From MFD01275-c22 sp963705885 (GTDB lineage: Bacteria; Actinomycetota; Actinomycetes; JACCUZ01), in NCBI GenBank assembly GCA_963705885.1, contig OY970120.1, forward strand, positions 124,001 through 188,000: a DNA stretch of 64,000 bases, given 5' to 3'. Positions 53,646-63,259 of this stretch are shown here, piece after piece (positions within the stretch are counted from its first letter, which is position 1; each line of letters begins with the position of its first letter). A program made the position numbers and the translations under genes. The notes beneath the pieces were generated by a model. The model made no database searches. It saw nothing but the letters and a program-made list of their open reading frames with translations, and was not told the DNA's origin.

Positions 53646-55406
53646 CTACTCCTCGACGTACAGGTCCGCGTACGACCAGGAGGTGTACGGCGACCACGCG
53701 TACGTGTTGCCGTCCTCGCCCGATGCCGCCTTCACGCCCGAGCCGGCAAGGAGCTGGCTGCGACCGAAGCGCGTGGGGATCGCCCACACGTTGGCCATGG
53801 CCTCCTTGTTCAGCTCCTTCCAGAGCTCGGCCTGCGCGTCACGGTCGGTCTCGGCCTGGGCCTGGGCGACCTTGTCGTTGAACGCCTTGTCGTCCACCCG
53901 GCTGAGGTTGAAGCCACCCGAGGGGGTGAACAGCTCGGGGATGATGGTCGACGCGTTCGGCCAGTCCGGGCCCCAGCCCAGCCACATCAGCGGGCAGGCC
54001 TTCTTCTCGTCGAAGACGATCGAGTAGTACTGACCCGCCTCGAGCGGCTTGAGCGCCACCTTGATGCCGGCCGCCTCGAGGGACTGCTTGACGACCGCAG
54101 CCTCCTTGTCACGGGTCGGCGTGCTGTAGTTGAAGCAGATCTCCGGCATCGGCTCGCCCGAGTCGGCGATCAGCTTCTTCGCGTACTCCGGGTCACCGCT
54201 GTCCGGGATCTCCTGACCGAGCAGGTCGGTCCACATCCCCGACGGGGCGTAGTCCTGCGGCAGGTTCGGCTTGACGACACCGTCACCGGTCTCACCCGCG
54301 TAGTCGCCGCCCGAGACCTTGATGACCTGGGCCCGGTCCAGCGCCGCGGCCAGGGCCTTGCGGTGCTCGATGTTCGGCACCTTGTTGACGTCGATGCCGT
54401 AGTAGTACGAGTAGGCGTCGAGGACGTCAGAACGACGGTTCTCCATGCGCGGGTCGTTGAACGCCGTCGCGAGGGCCGACGGGTCGACAGCGTCGCGGCT
54501 GGCCGCGAACTTGTCCTCACCCGAGTCCCGGATGATGCGCTGGTCGCGCACCGAGGGCTCGACGCCGAACTTCACGACGATCGAGTCCGGGTAGGCCGGA
54601 CGGTACTCGTCCGTCTCCGGGTCCCAGTTGTCGTTGCGCACCAGCACGAGCTGGTTGTTCTTCGAGTACTCCTGGATCTTGTACGGACCGCTCGAGACGG
54701 GCTTGTCGTCGTACTTCTCGCCCGTGTCCGCGGCCTTGGGCACCGGCGCGAACGCCGTCAGGGTCACGGTGTAGTTGAAGTCGGCGACCGGGTTGGCCAG
54801 GTGGAAGACGATGTCCTGGCCGTTGCACTCGACGGCCTCGTCGAACGCCGCGGTGTCGTTGCCCTTGGTGACGTACGGGCCCTTGTAGACGGAGGCGCCG
54901 TCCTTGTCCTTCGGGATGTCCAGGTAGGCCACGGCGTACTGCGGACCGTCGGTGATGACGTCGGTCGCGAACGTCCGCGAGACGCCGTACTTGACGTCCT
55001 CACACGTGATCGGGGTCCCGTCCTCGAACTTCGGGCCCTCCTTCAGCGTGAAGGTCCACGTCTTGGCGTCGTCCGACGGCGTGCCCGTGTCGGTGGCGAG
55101 GTCCGGCGTCAGGCTGTTGGCCTCGGTCTCGTCGGTGCTCAGCTTGTAGGCGGTGAGCGTCCGGGTGAGATAGCCGCTCGCAAACGCGAGGTCCTCACCG
55201 GTGTAGTTGCGCTGAGGGTCGAGGTGGTCGAACTGCTCCGCGACCGTCAGGAAGGTCAGGGTGCCTCCCTTGGCCGGCTCGCCGCCGGTGCTGCCAGTGC
55301 CGTTCGTGTCCCCGTCGCCGTCGCCGCCGCCGCCGCACGCGGCGAGCGTCATCGCCGCTACGGACGCGAGGACCGCGGCGCGAAGACCAATGTTGGCCTT
55401 GCCCAT
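53646..55406 (-). CDS. oppA: Oligopeptide-binding lipoprotein OppA
   Basis: A 586-residue extracellular solute-binding protein of family 5. A lipoprotein signal peptide (VLASVAAMTLAAC) ends in a lipobox Cys followed by a Gly/Asp-rich linker. The binding domain starts KGGTLTFLTVAEQFDHLDPQ and includes YKIQEYSKNNQLVLVRNDNW, the family strand near the hinge. AAGGAG four bases before the ATG is a near-perfect ribosome site, suited to high expression. Being second in the operon with hairpins on both sides fits a need for excess binding protein. Confidence 0.93.
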   Translation of the reverse strand: MGKANIGLRAAVLASVAAMTLAACGGGGDGDGDTNGTGSTGGEPAKGGTLTFLTVAEQFDHLDPQRNYTGEDLAFASGYLTRTLTAYKLSTDETEANSLTPDLATDTGTPSDDAKTWTFTLKEGPKFEDGTPITCEDVKYGVSRTFATDVITDGPQYAVAYLDIPKDKDGASVYKGPYVTKGNDTAAFDEAVECNGQDIVFHLANPVADFNYTVTLTAFAPVPKAADTGEKYDDKPVSSGPYKIQEYSKNNQLVLVRNDNWDPETDEYRPAYPDSIVVKFGVEPSVRDQRIIRDSGEDKFAASRDAVDPSALATAFNDPRMENRRSDVLDAYSYYYGIDVNKVPNIEHRKALAAALDRAQVIKVSGGDYAGETGDGVVKPNLPQDYAPSGMWTDLLGQEIPDSGDPEYAKKLIADSGEPMPEICFNYSTPTRDKEAAVVKQSLEAAGIKVALKPLEAGQYYSIVFDEKKACPLMWLGWGPDWPNASTIIPELFTPSGGFNLSRVDDKAFNDKVAQAQAETDRDAQAELWKELNKEAMANVWAIPTRFGRSQLLAGSGVKAASGEDGNTYAWSPYTSWSYADLYVEE

Positions 55407-55499
55407 GTCACTCCTTCTGGTCTCGATCGGGACGGGTTCGTCCCGCTCTTGTCTGCGACACCGGACACCTGGCGGTTGAGCCGGGAGCCGGGCCGCGTT

Positions 55500-55521
55500 C
55501 TTTCCGGCAACGCCGGGAAAG
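55500..55521 (-). terminator. Intercistronic hairpin between oppC and oppA
   Basis: CTTTCCGGC pairs with GCCGGGAAAG (one bulge) around AAC, just after oppC on the transcribed strand. Possible partial terminator or message-stabilising stem. Confidence 0.4.
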
Positions 55522-55542
55522 TCTGATGGTCGGCCGGACGGG

Positions 55543-56535
55543 TCACGCGCGCCCGGCTCGTGGGTCGAGGGCGTCCCGCACCGCGTCGCCGAGCAGGTTG
55601 AACGACAGGACGACCAGGAACAGGTAGGTGCCCGGGATGAAGAGGAACGAGGGCAGCACGGTGAAGTAGCGCACCGACTCGGCGAGCATGGCACCCCACG
55701 AGGGCGTGGGCGGGAGGAGGCCGACGCCGAGGAACGAGAGCGAGGCCTCGGCAGCGACGAACGTCGGCAGGAGCAGCGTCGCGTAGACCAGCACCGGCGC
55801 CCACAGGTTGGGCAGGATCTCGCGGAACAGGATGCGTGGGGTGCCGGCGCCCATCGACACCGCCGACTCGACGAACTCGCGCTCGCGGAGGCTGAGCACC
55901 TGCCCGCGGACGATGCGGGCGAGGTAGGGCCAGCCGAAGAAGCTGAGCACCAGGATGATGAACATGATCCTGGCGAGCCCGGCCTCGAGGCCCAGCGACT
56001 CGAGGCGCTGGGTCAGCGGTGTCGAGAGCGCGAGCAGGATGAGCAGCAGCGGGAAGGCGAGGATGATGTCCATCGCCCGGCCGAGCGCCGCGTCCAGCCA
56101 GCCGCGGGCGTAGCCGGCGATGATGCCGATGGTCACGCCGAGGACCAGGGTGATGAAGGTGCCGGTGGCCGCGATGAGCAGCGAGACCCGCGAGCCGTAG
56201 AGGAGCCGGGCGAAGATGTCGTAGCCCGTGGAGGGCTCCACGCCGAGCGGGTGGTCGAGGCTCACGCCGCCCCACTTGGCGATGGGCAGGCCGCCGGCGT
56301 CACTGACGGTCTCGGGGTAGAAGACCGTGGGCCCTACGCCGACCAGTCGCGTGAGCAGCGGTGCGGTGAGGGCGAGGACGATGACGATGAGGAGGAGGAG
56401 GAGGCTGCCCATCGCGACCTTGTCGCGACGGAGCCGCAGCCAGGCGATCTGGGTGAGCGACCGGCCCGCGATCTCGGTGGTGCCGCTGCTGTGGGCAGCG
56501 GGGGTCTCGACCGAGTGGTCAGATGTCATCGCCAT
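55543..56535 (-). CDS. oppC: Oligopeptide ABC transporter permease OppC
   Basis: A 330-residue permease. The N-terminal OppC_N segment (SLTQIAWLRLRRDKVAMGSL) precedes helix 1, followed by an external loop and the transport core. The EAA loop is LREREFVESAVSMGAGTPRI, and ASLSFLGVGLLPPTPSWGAM is the class signature. The ATG at 56535 (or 56529) lies downstream of AGGAGG. Placing oppC ahead of oppA and oppB is unusual; the common order is A-B-C-D-F. Confidence 0.92.
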   Translation of the reverse strand: MAMTSDHSVETPAAHSSGTTEIAGRSLTQIAWLRLRRDKVAMGSLLLLLIVIVLALTAPLLTRLVGVGPTVFYPETVSDAGGLPIAKWGGVSLDHPLGVEPSTGYDIFARLLYGSRVSLLIAATGTFITLVLGVTIGIIAGYARGWLDAALGRAMDIILAFPLLLILLALSTPLTQRLESLGLEAGLARIMFIILVLSFFGWPYLARIVRGQVLSLREREFVESAVSMGAGTPRILFREILPNLWAPVLVYATLLLPTFVAAEASLSFLGVGLLPPTPSWGAMLAESVRYFTVLPSFLFIPGTYLFLVVLSFNLLGDAVRDALDPRAGRA

Positions 56536-56655
56536 GAACCTGCCACTACCTCCTCTGGTCGACGGGCGGGGCGAGCTCAGCCGCTCGGACAGTCCTCTCA
56601 GGACGTGCGTCAACGGCCGCGGCGAGAGATGATCCCGGTGTGCGTCCGGAGCAGG

Positions 56656-56661
56656 ACTCTA
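56656..56661 (-). promoter_or_regulatory. Possible -10 element of the opp operon
   Basis: TAGAGT lies about 120 bases before oppC in the gap to typA; no convincing -35 is seen. Confidence 0.3.
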
Positions 56662-56769
56662 GGACATGTGCCCCGCATCACCTATGTCGGAAGCCCTCTG
56701 TTGCAGAATCGTGACCGCCTTGAGACAAGCCGTCACATTCCCCGGTGCGCCTCCCGGTGATCCCTCGGG

Positions 56770-58671
56770 TCAGTCGCGCTTGCGACGGGCCGTCAGGCGT
56801 GCCCGGTCGCTCGCCGGAAGGACGACCTTGCGCATCCGGACGGCGGCGGGCGTGACCTCCACGCACTCGTCCTCGCGGCAGAACTCCAGGGCCTGCTCGA
56901 GCGAGAGGGTCCGGTGCGGGATCAGCGGCACCAGGACGTCACCCGAGGACTGGCGCATGTTGGTGAGCTTCTTCTCCTTGGTCGGGTTGACGTCCATGTC
57001 GTCCGACCGCGAGTTCTCACCGACGATCATGCCCTCGTAGACCTGGGTGCCGGGGCCGACGAACATCGTCCCGCGCTCCTGCAGGTTGGCCAGGGCGAAG
57101 CCCGTGGTGGCCCCTCGCCGGTCGGCGACCAGCGAGCCCGTCGGCCGTGTCCTCAGCTCGCCGTGCCAGGGCTCGTACCGCTCGTGGACGTGGTGCAGCA
57201 GCCCCGTCCCCCGGGTCTCGGTGAGGAACTCGGTGCGGAACCCGATCAGACCGCGGGCCGGGACGATGTACTCCATGCGGATCCAGCCGGTGCCGTGGTC
57301 GACCATCTGCTCGAGCCGGCCCTTGCGCAGCGCCAGCAGCTGGATCAGCACGCCCTGGTAGTCCGACGGGGCGTCGATCGTCAGCCGCTCCATCGGCTCC
57401 TGCAGCTTGCCGTCGATCATCCGCGTCACGACCTGCGGCTTGCCGACCGTGAGCTCGAAGCCCTCGCGCCGCATGATCTCGACGAGGATCGCGAGCTGCA
57501 GCTCGCCGCGGCCCTGCACCTCCCAGGTGTCCGGCCGTTCGGTGGGGAGCACGCGGATCGACACGTTGCCGACCAGCTCGGTGTCCAGGCGGGCCTTCAC
57601 CAGCCGCGCGGTGAGCTTCTTGCCGCTCTCGCCGGCCAGGGGCGCGGTGTTGATGCCGACCGTCATCGAGATGTTGGGCTCGTCGATGGTGATCACCGGG
57701 AGCGGACGCGGGTCCTCGGGGTCGGCGAGCGTCTCGCCGATGGTGATCTCGGGGATCCCGGCGATCGCGATGATGTCTCCGGGGCCGGCGACCTCGGCCG
57801 ACACCCGCTCCAGCGCCTGGGTCATCAGCATCTCGGTGATCTTCACGCGCTCGACCGACCCGTCGGTGCGGCACCACGCCGCCGTCTGCCCCTTGCGGAT
57901 CTCGCCCTCGTGCACGCGGCACAGCGCCAGCCGACCGAGGTAGGGAGAGGCGTCGAGGTTGGTGACGTGGGCCTGCAGGGGGGCGCCTTCGCGGTACGTC
58001 GGCGCGGGCACGGCGTCCAGGATCGTGCGGAACAGCGGCTCGAGGTCCTTGCTGTCCGGCATGGCGCCGTCGTCGGGTCGCTCGAGCGAGGCGCGGCCCG
58101 CCTTGGCCGAGCAGTAGAGGATCGGGAAGTCCAAGGCCTCAACGGACGAGGCGGACTGATCATCCAACAAGTCGAGGAACAGCTCGTAGGCCTCGTCCAC
58201 GACCTCGGCGATGCGCGCGTCCGGCCGGTCGACCTTGTTCACGACGAGCACGACCGGCAAGCGCGCCTGCAGCGCCTTGCGCAGCACGAACCGGGTCTGC
58301 GGCAGGGGACCCTCGCTGGCGTCGACGAGCAGCACGACGCCGTCGACCATCGAGAGCCCGCGCTCCACCTCGCCGCCGAAGTCGGCGTGGCCCGGGGTGT
58401 CGATGATGTTGATCGTCACCTCGCGGCCGTCGGTGACGTGTCGCACCGCGGTGTTCTTCGCGAGGATCGTGATGCCCTTCTCGCGCTCGAGGTCCATCGA
58501 GTCCATGACCCGCTCGTTGACCGAGCCCTCCTCCGCCTGGTGGGCGGAGAAGGCGCCGCTCTGCCAGAGCATGGCGTCGACCAGGGTGGTCTTGCCGTGG
58601 TCGACGTGGGCCACGATCGCGACGTTGCGCAGGTCCTCGCGGTGACGCGCGTCGGGCTGGGCTGCAGGCAT
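56770..58671 (-). CDS. typA: Ribosome-associated GTPase TypA/BipA
   Basis: A 633-residue translational GTPase. G1 VAHVDHGKTTLVDAML, switch I EREKGITILAKN, G3 DTPGHADFGGEV, G4 VVNKVDRPDARI, G5 CSAKAGRASL. Elongation-factor domains II, III and V follow, and the C-terminal BipA domain has RGLIGFRTEFLTETRGTGLL and GPGTQVYEGMIVGENSRSDD. It acts on 50S assembly and stress translation. The ATG at 58671 gives the normal length; its ribosome site is weak. It is divergent from the sdh operon. Confidence 0.94.
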   Translation of the reverse strand: MPAAQPDARHREDLRNVAIVAHVDHGKTTLVDAMLWQSGAFSAHQAEEGSVNERVMDSMDLEREKGITILAKNTAVRHVTDGREVTINIIDTPGHADFGGEVERGLSMVDGVVLLVDASEGPLPQTRFVLRKALQARLPVVLVVNKVDRPDARIAEVVDEAYELFLDLLDDQSASSVEALDFPILYCSAKAGRASLERPDDGAMPDSKDLEPLFRTILDAVPAPTYREGAPLQAHVTNLDASPYLGRLALCRVHEGEIRKGQTAAWCRTDGSVERVKITEMLMTQALERVSAEVAGPGDIIAIAGIPEITIGETLADPEDPRPLPVITIDEPNISMTVGINTAPLAGESGKKLTARLVKARLDTELVGNVSIRVLPTERPDTWEVQGRGELQLAILVEIMRREGFELTVGKPQVVTRMIDGKLQEPMERLTIDAPSDYQGVLIQLLALRKGRLEQMVDHGTGWIRMEYIVPARGLIGFRTEFLTETRGTGLLHHVHERYEPWHGELRTRPTGSLVADRRGATTGFALANLQERGTMFVGPGTQVYEGMIVGENSRSDDMDVNPTKEKKLTNMRQSSGDVLVPLIPHRTLSLEQALEFCREDECVEVTPAAVRMRKVVLPASDRARLTARRKRD

Positions 58672-58710
58672 GGCGGGAGGGCTCGTTCCGATCGGGGTGA
58701 AGGACCCCTG

Positions 58711-58716
58711 ATCGTA
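58711..58716 (-). promoter_or_regulatory. -10 element for typA
   Basis: TACGAT gives a 39-base leader in which GGGGT and ACCCC can pair. Confidence 0.45.
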
Positions 58717-58867
58717 CGGGCGGGCACTCGCGCGAGCCGAATTCGCGCAGGTGGGCGATCTCACACGGAGGTGCCGTCCGGGTGCTGGGACGCGGGTGAC
58801 AAACTGACCGGGCAGCGACTGGGCGGCCCGCCGCGGTGACGTGAGGGCCCGGGACCGTGGGACGGCG

Positions 58868-59662
58868 ATGAGCACAGGCGTCATGAGCGCTCGACGGGCG
58901 AAGATCTCCGCCCGCACCCTGCGCACCGACCGGTGGTGGTTCCCCCCGCTGGTCACGTTCGTCGGGCTGGGCCTCTGGGTGCTCTACGCCACGGTCCGCG
59001 TGTTCATGCAGAAGTGGTACTGGGTCGACGACTTCCACTACCTGACGCCGTTCTACTCCCCCTGCATCTCCGAGGGCTGTGTCCCCGAGGCGGCGCACTT
59101 CGGGCGGATCCTGCCCGACTGGTGGTTCGTGCCCTACGCCGCCGCCACGCTCCCGTTCCTGCTCCTGTTCCGCCTGACCTGCTACTACTACCGCAAGGCC
59201 TACTACCGCGCCTTCTGGCTGTCCCCGCCCGCCTGCGCGGTGGCCGAGCCGCACAAGACCTACACGGGTGAGACCCGGTTCCCGCTGATCTTCCAGAACG
59301 CGCACCGTTACTTCTTCTACGCCGCGGTCGTCATCTCGCTGATCAACACCTGGGACGCGGTCCTGGCGTTCCACAGCCCCGAGGGGTTCGGCTTCGGCCT
59401 GGGCAACCTCGTGCTGCTCGGCAACGTCGTGATGCTCTGGGCCTACACCGCGTCCTGCCACTCCTGCCGGCACATCGTCGGCGGCCGGCTGAAGCACTTC
59501 TCCGCCCACCCGTGGCGCTACAGGATCTGGACGCTGGTCTCCCGGCTCAACACCCGCCACATGGAGCTGGCCTGGATCACGCTCGGCACGCTCGCGTTCA
59601 CCGACTTCTACGTGATGGCCGTGTCGGCCGGCTGGTTCGACGACCTGCGGTTCATCAACTGA
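58868..59662 (+). CDS. sdhC: Succinate dehydrogenase membrane anchor (five-helix, cytochrome b type)
   Basis: A 264-residue protein with five predicted helices (FPPLVTFVGLGLWVLYATVR, FVPYAAATLPFLLLFRLTCY, RYFFYAAVVISLINTWDAVL, LVLLGNVVMLWAYTASCHSC, ELAWITLGTLAFTDFYVMAV). Several His lie near helix ends (EPHKTYTGE, NAHRYFF, CRHIVGG, TRHMELAW) as candidate heme ligands. It matches the single-anchor Sdh1-type enzyme (Rv0249c from memory), which needs no SdhD. The ATG at 58868 follows GGGACGGCG; 58883 is an alternative. Confidence 0.85.
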   Translation: MSTGVMSARRAKISARTLRTDRWWFPPLVTFVGLGLWVLYATVRVFMQKWYWVDDFHYLTPFYSPCISEGCVPEAAHFGRILPDWWFVPYAAATLPFLLLFRLTCYYYRKAYYRAFWLSPPACAVAEPHKTYTGETRFPLIFQNAHRYFFYAAVVISLINTWDAVLAFHSPEGFGFGLGNLVLLGNVVMLWAYTASCHSCRHIVGGRLKHFSAHPWRYRIWTLVSRLNTRHMELAWITLGTLAFTDFYVMAVSAGWFDDLRFIN

Positions 59663-59696
59663 TGCGACCCGAGACGGACAAGAGGATGACCACCCG

Positions 59697-61592
59697 ATGA
59701 CCGAGATCGAGCGCCACTCCTACGACGTCGTGGTGATCGGCGCCGGTGGCGCCGGGCTGCGCGCCGCCATCGAGGCCCGGATGCAGGGCAAGCGCACCGC
59801 CATCGTCTGCAAGTCGCTGTTCGGCAAGGCGCACACGGTCATGGCCGAGGGCGGAGCCGCCGCGGCGCTGGGGAACGTCAACTCCAACGACAACTGGCAG
59901 GTCCACTTCCGCGACACGATGCGCGGCGGCAAGTTCCTCAACAACTGGCGGATGGCCGAGCTGCACGCCAAGGAGGCACCCGACCGCGTCTGGGAGCTCG
60001 AGACCTACGGCGCGCTGTTCGACCGGACCGCGGACGGCAAGATCAGCCAGCGCAACTTCGGCGGGCACGAGTACCCCCGCCTGGCGCACGTCGGCGACCG
60101 CACCGGCCTGGAGATGATCCGCACGCTCCAGCAGAAGATCGTGTCGCTGCAGCAGGAGGACCAGCGCGACCACGGCGACGCCGAGATGATGCTCAAGGTC
60201 TTCGCCGAGGTCACCGTCACGGCGCTGCTCAAGGACGGCGAGCGCGTGAGCGGAGCCGTCGGCTACACCCGCGAGGACGGCACCTTCGTCGTGTTCGAGG
60301 CACCGGCGGTGATCCTCGCGACCGGCGGCATCGGCAAGTCGTTCAAGGTGACCTCCAACTCGTGGGAGTACACCGGCGACGGGCACGCGCTGGCGATGAA
60401 GGCCGGCGCGACGCTGCTGAACATGGAGTTCGTCCAGTTCCACCCGACCGGCATGGTCTGGCCGCCCAGCGTCAAGGGCATCCTCGTCACCGAGTCGGTC
60501 CGCGGCGACGGCGGCGTGCTGAAGAACTCCGAGGACAAGCGCTTCATGTTCGACTACGTCCCCGCCGTCTTCCGCAAGCAGTACGCGGAGACGGCGGAGG
60601 AGGCGGACGGCTGGTACGAGGACCCGCACAACAACCGTCGGCCCCCGGAGCTGCTTCCCCGCGACGAGGTCGCCCGGGCCATCAACTCCGAGGTGAAGGC
60701 CGGCCGCGGCTCGCCCGCCGGCGGCGTGTTCCTCGACATCGCGTCGCGGCTGCCGGCCGAGGCCATCCGCAAGAAGCTGCCGTCGATGTACCACCAGTTC
60801 AAGGAGCTGGCCGACGTCGACATCACCGCGCAGCCGATGGAGGTCGGGCCGACCTGCCACTACGTCATGGGCGGTGTCGAGGTCGACCCCGACACCGCGG
60901 CTGCGGTCGTCCCCGGCCTGTTCGCCGCCGGCGAGGTCGCCGGCGGCATGCACGGCTCCAACCGGCTCGGCGGCAACTCGCTGTCGGACCTGCTGGTGTT
61001 CGGCCGCCGCGCCGGCGTCGGCGCGGCCGCCTACGTCGACTCGCTCGGCACGGCGCGCCCGAAGGTCACCGACCAGGACGCCGACGACGCGCAGCGCGAG
61101 GCCGAGGCGCCGTTCACGGCGACCGGCGGCGAGAACCCCTACACGCTGCACGCCGAGCTGCAGCAGACCATGAACGACCTGGTCGGCATCATCCGCACGG
61201 CCGACGAGGTGGAGCAGGCCCTCAAGCGGCTCGACGACCTCAAGGCGCGCTCGCGCAAGGTCACCGTGCAGGGCGACAAGATCTTCAACCCCGGCTGGCA
61301 CCTCGCGCTCGACCTGCCCAACATGCTGGTCGTGTCCGAGTGCATCGCGCGCTCGGCGCTGATCCGCGAGGAGTCGCGCGGCGGCCACACGCGCGACGAC
61401 TTCCCCGCGATGAGCCCGCAGTGGCGCCAGGTCAACCTGGTCTGCCGCCCGGTGGACGACAGTGTCGAGGTGACGCAGCAGCCGTTGCCGGTGATGCCGC
61501 CCGAGCTCTTGTCGCTGTTCGACCGCGACGAGCTGAGCAAGTACATGACCGATGCGGAGCTCGCGATCCTGCCGGAAGGGAAGACGGTCTGA
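59697..61592 (+). CDS. sdhA: Succinate dehydrogenase flavoprotein subunit
   Basis: A 631-residue flavoprotein oxidising succinate to fumarate. It has the FAD loop VVVIGAGGAGLRAAIEA, covalent-FAD His46 in LFGKAHTVMAEGG, substrate segments FHPTGMVWPP and ESVRGDGGVL, the active-site Arg region, and the second FAD motif AAGEVAGGMHGSNRLGGNSL. The C-terminal part (RGGHTRDDFP) closes the family fold. The ATG lies ten bases after AAGAGGA; the stop shares one base with the sdhB start (TGATG). Confidence 0.95.
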   Translation: MTEIERHSYDVVVIGAGGAGLRAAIEARMQGKRTAIVCKSLFGKAHTVMAEGGAAAALGNVNSNDNWQVHFRDTMRGGKFLNNWRMAELHAKEAPDRVWELETYGALFDRTADGKISQRNFGGHEYPRLAHVGDRTGLEMIRTLQQKIVSLQQEDQRDHGDAEMMLKVFAEVTVTALLKDGERVSGAVGYTREDGTFVVFEAPAVILATGGIGKSFKVTSNSWEYTGDGHALAMKAGATLLNMEFVQFHPTGMVWPPSVKGILVTESVRGDGGVLKNSEDKRFMFDYVPAVFRKQYAETAEEADGWYEDPHNNRRPPELLPRDEVARAINSEVKAGRGSPAGGVFLDIASRLPAEAIRKKLPSMYHQFKELADVDITAQPMEVGPTCHYVMGGVEVDPDTAAAVVPGLFAAGEVAGGMHGSNRLGGNSLSDLLVFGRRAGVGAAAYVDSLGTARPKVTDQDADDAQREAEAPFTATGGENPYTLHAELQQTMNDLVGIIRTADEVEQALKRLDDLKARSRKVTVQGDKIFNPGWHLALDLPNMLVVSECIARSALIREESRGGHTRDDFPAMSPQWRQVNLVCRPVDDSVEVTQQPLPVMPPELLSLFDRDELSKYMTDAELAILPEGKTV

Positions 61593-62938
61593 TGGGCTAC
61601 AAGGCTCGCTTCAAGGTCTGGCGCGGTGACGACACCGACGGCGACCTCGAGGACTTCACCGTCGAGGTCAACGAGGGCGAGGTCGTCCTCGACATCATCC
61701 ACCGGCTCCAGGCGACGCAGACACCCGACCTCGCGGTCCGGTGGAACTGCAAGGCCGGCAAGTGCGGCTCCTGCAGCGCCGAGATCAACGGCCGGCCGCG
61801 GCTGCTCTGCATGACGCGCATGAGCACCTTCGCCGAGGACGAGGTCGTGTCGGTGACCCCGCTGCGCGCGTTCCCCGTCGTGAAGGACCTCGTCACCGAC
61901 GTCTCCTTCAACTACGAGAAGGCCCGCCAGGTCCCCGCGTTCGTGCCGCCCGCGGACCTCGCGCCGGGTGACTACCGCATGGACCAGCTCGACGTCGAGC
62001 GGAGCCAGGAGTTCCGCAAGTGCATCGAGTGCTTCCTGTGCCAGGACACCTGCCACGTTGTGCGCGACCACGAGGAGAACAAGTCCTCGTTCGCCGGCCC
62101 GCGGTTCTTCATCCGGCTCGCCGAGCTCGACATGCACCCGCTCGACGCCAAGGACCGCAAGCGTGAGGCCCAGGCGCAGCACGGCCTGGGCATGTGCAAC
62201 ATCACCAAGTGCTGCACCGAGGTGTGCCCCGAGCACATCAAGATCACCGACAACGCGATCATCCCGATGAAGGAGCGCGTCGTCGACACGCAGTACGACC
62301 CGATGGTCTGGCTCGGCAGCAAGATCCCGCGCCGGTCGTCGCTGGCCGCGACCCGCACCCTGAACTCCGGTGACGTCGAGGCGGCCGAGGCCCAGGCTCG
62401 CGACCGGCTGAAGTCCAAGCCGTCCGACCGGGCCGCCCTGAGCACGCTGCAGAAGGCGCTGCACGCGCAGGGACGCTTCGAGGAGGCCGCCGAGGCCGCA
62501 CGCACCCACGCCGAGCACGCCGGCCGCAGCGGCCCGGCCCGGCTGGCGTCCCTGGGCGGGCTCGCCTGGGAGCTGCTGTGCGCCGTCGAGTCCGGGCAGG
62601 TCGACGTCGACCGGGTCGAGGACGAGATCGCAACGAGCCTGCAGCAGGCCCAGCGCCACGCCAGCACCGGCACGGTCCTGTCCGGCACGCACGCCCTGCA
62701 CGCCCTGCTCCACGGGCGCCTTGCCGAGGCAGCCGAGCACGCCCGGGAGGCCATCGTGTGGGACCAGGACCGGCTGGCCCGCGCCGACGACCTCATCACG
62801 CTGTCCGAGGCGCTGGCAGCCCTCGGCGAGTCGCAGGAGGCGTCGGACGCGATGGCCGAGGCGCAGTCGCTGTGGCCGGACAACCCGCGGCTGGCCGGCG
62901 CCCGCCACAACCTCGAGGACATGAACGTCCATGGCTGA
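61592..62938 (+). CDS. sdhB: Succinate dehydrogenase iron-sulfur subunit with C-terminal TPR-like extension
   Basis: A 448-residue protein. Residues 1-248 are a complete SdhB: [2Fe-2S] ligands in WNCKAGKCGSCSAEING (Cys53, 58, 61), then CIECFLCQDTCH and CNITKCCTEVCPEHI for the [4Fe-4S] and [3Fe-4S] clusters, ending KIPRR where mycobacterial Sdh1 SdhB stops. Another 200 residues follow in frame, all helical with Ala-rich 34-residue-like units (VEAAEAQARDRLKSKPSDRA, GRFEEAAEAARTHAEHAG, GRLAEAAEHAREAIVWDQDR), resembling tetratricopeptide repeats. No stop or clear internal start separates the two parts, so a fusion is indicated. It overlaps the next gene by eight bases. Confidence 0.9.
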   Translation: MGYKARFKVWRGDDTDGDLEDFTVEVNEGEVVLDIIHRLQATQTPDLAVRWNCKAGKCGSCSAEINGRPRLLCMTRMSTFAEDEVVSVTPLRAFPVVKDLVTDVSFNYEKARQVPAFVPPADLAPGDYRMDQLDVERSQEFRKCIECFLCQDTCHVVRDHEENKSSFAGPRFFIRLAELDMHPLDAKDRKREAQAQHGLGMCNITKCCTEVCPEHIKITDNAIIPMKERVVDTQYDPMVWLGSKIPRRSSLAATRTLNSGDVEAAEAQARDRLKSKPSDRAALSTLQKALHAQGRFEEAAEAARTHAEHAGRSGPARLASLGGLAWELLCAVESGQVDVDRVEDEIATSLQQAQRHASTGTVLSGTHALHALLHGRLAEAAEHAREAIVWDQDRLARADDLITLSEALAALGESQEASDAMAEAQSLWPDNPRLAGARHNLEDMNVHG

Positions 62939-63236
62939 CCGGCTCTCCCCCGGCGACGTCGAGACCGCGCTCGCCGCGCTGCCCGGCTGGGTCTGCGAGG
63001 ACGACAAGCTCGTCCGCCGTGCGAACGTGCCGGCCGACAGCCAGGACGGCCTCGTCGAGGCCGTCATGAGGGTTGCCGACGAGGTGAACCACCACCCCGA
63101 CGTCTCCCGGGACGGCGACACCGTGACGTTCCGGCTCTGGACGCACAGCGCCGGTGGCGTGACGGCCAAGGACGTCGACCTCGCCCCCCGCATCGACGCC
63201 CAGCTCAGCGGGTCGGGCAGCGACACGGCCGGCTGA
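62931..63236 (+). CDS. 4a-hydroxytetrahydrobiopterin dehydratase (PCD/DCoH family)
   Basis: A 101-residue PhhB-like protein that dehydrates 4a-hydroxytetrahydrobiopterin or acts in related pterin chemistry. The active-site signature DEVNHHPDVSRDGDTVTFRL contains the His-His-Pro core, and LWTHSAGGVTAKDVDLAPRI is the second conserved segment. The ATG overlaps the end of the sdhB fusion, so translation is coupled. No aromatic-amino-acid hydroxylase is adjacent; actinobacterial members may serve molybdopterin-like or other pterins. Confidence 0.88.
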   Translation: MADRLSPGDVETALAALPGWVCEDDKLVRRANVPADSQDGLVEAVMRVADEVNHHPDVSRDGDTVTFRLWTHSAGGVTAKDVDLAPRIDAQLSGSGSDTAG

Positions 63237-63247
63237 CCCGGCGCTGC

Positions 63248-63253
63248 CAGGAT
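63248..63253 (+). promoter_or_regulatory. Possible -10 element for DUF6221 gene (leaderless)
   Basis: CAGGAT, six bases, ATG: same layout as the sigma gene at 26775. Confidence 0.35.
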
Positions 63254-63259
63254 GGCGTC

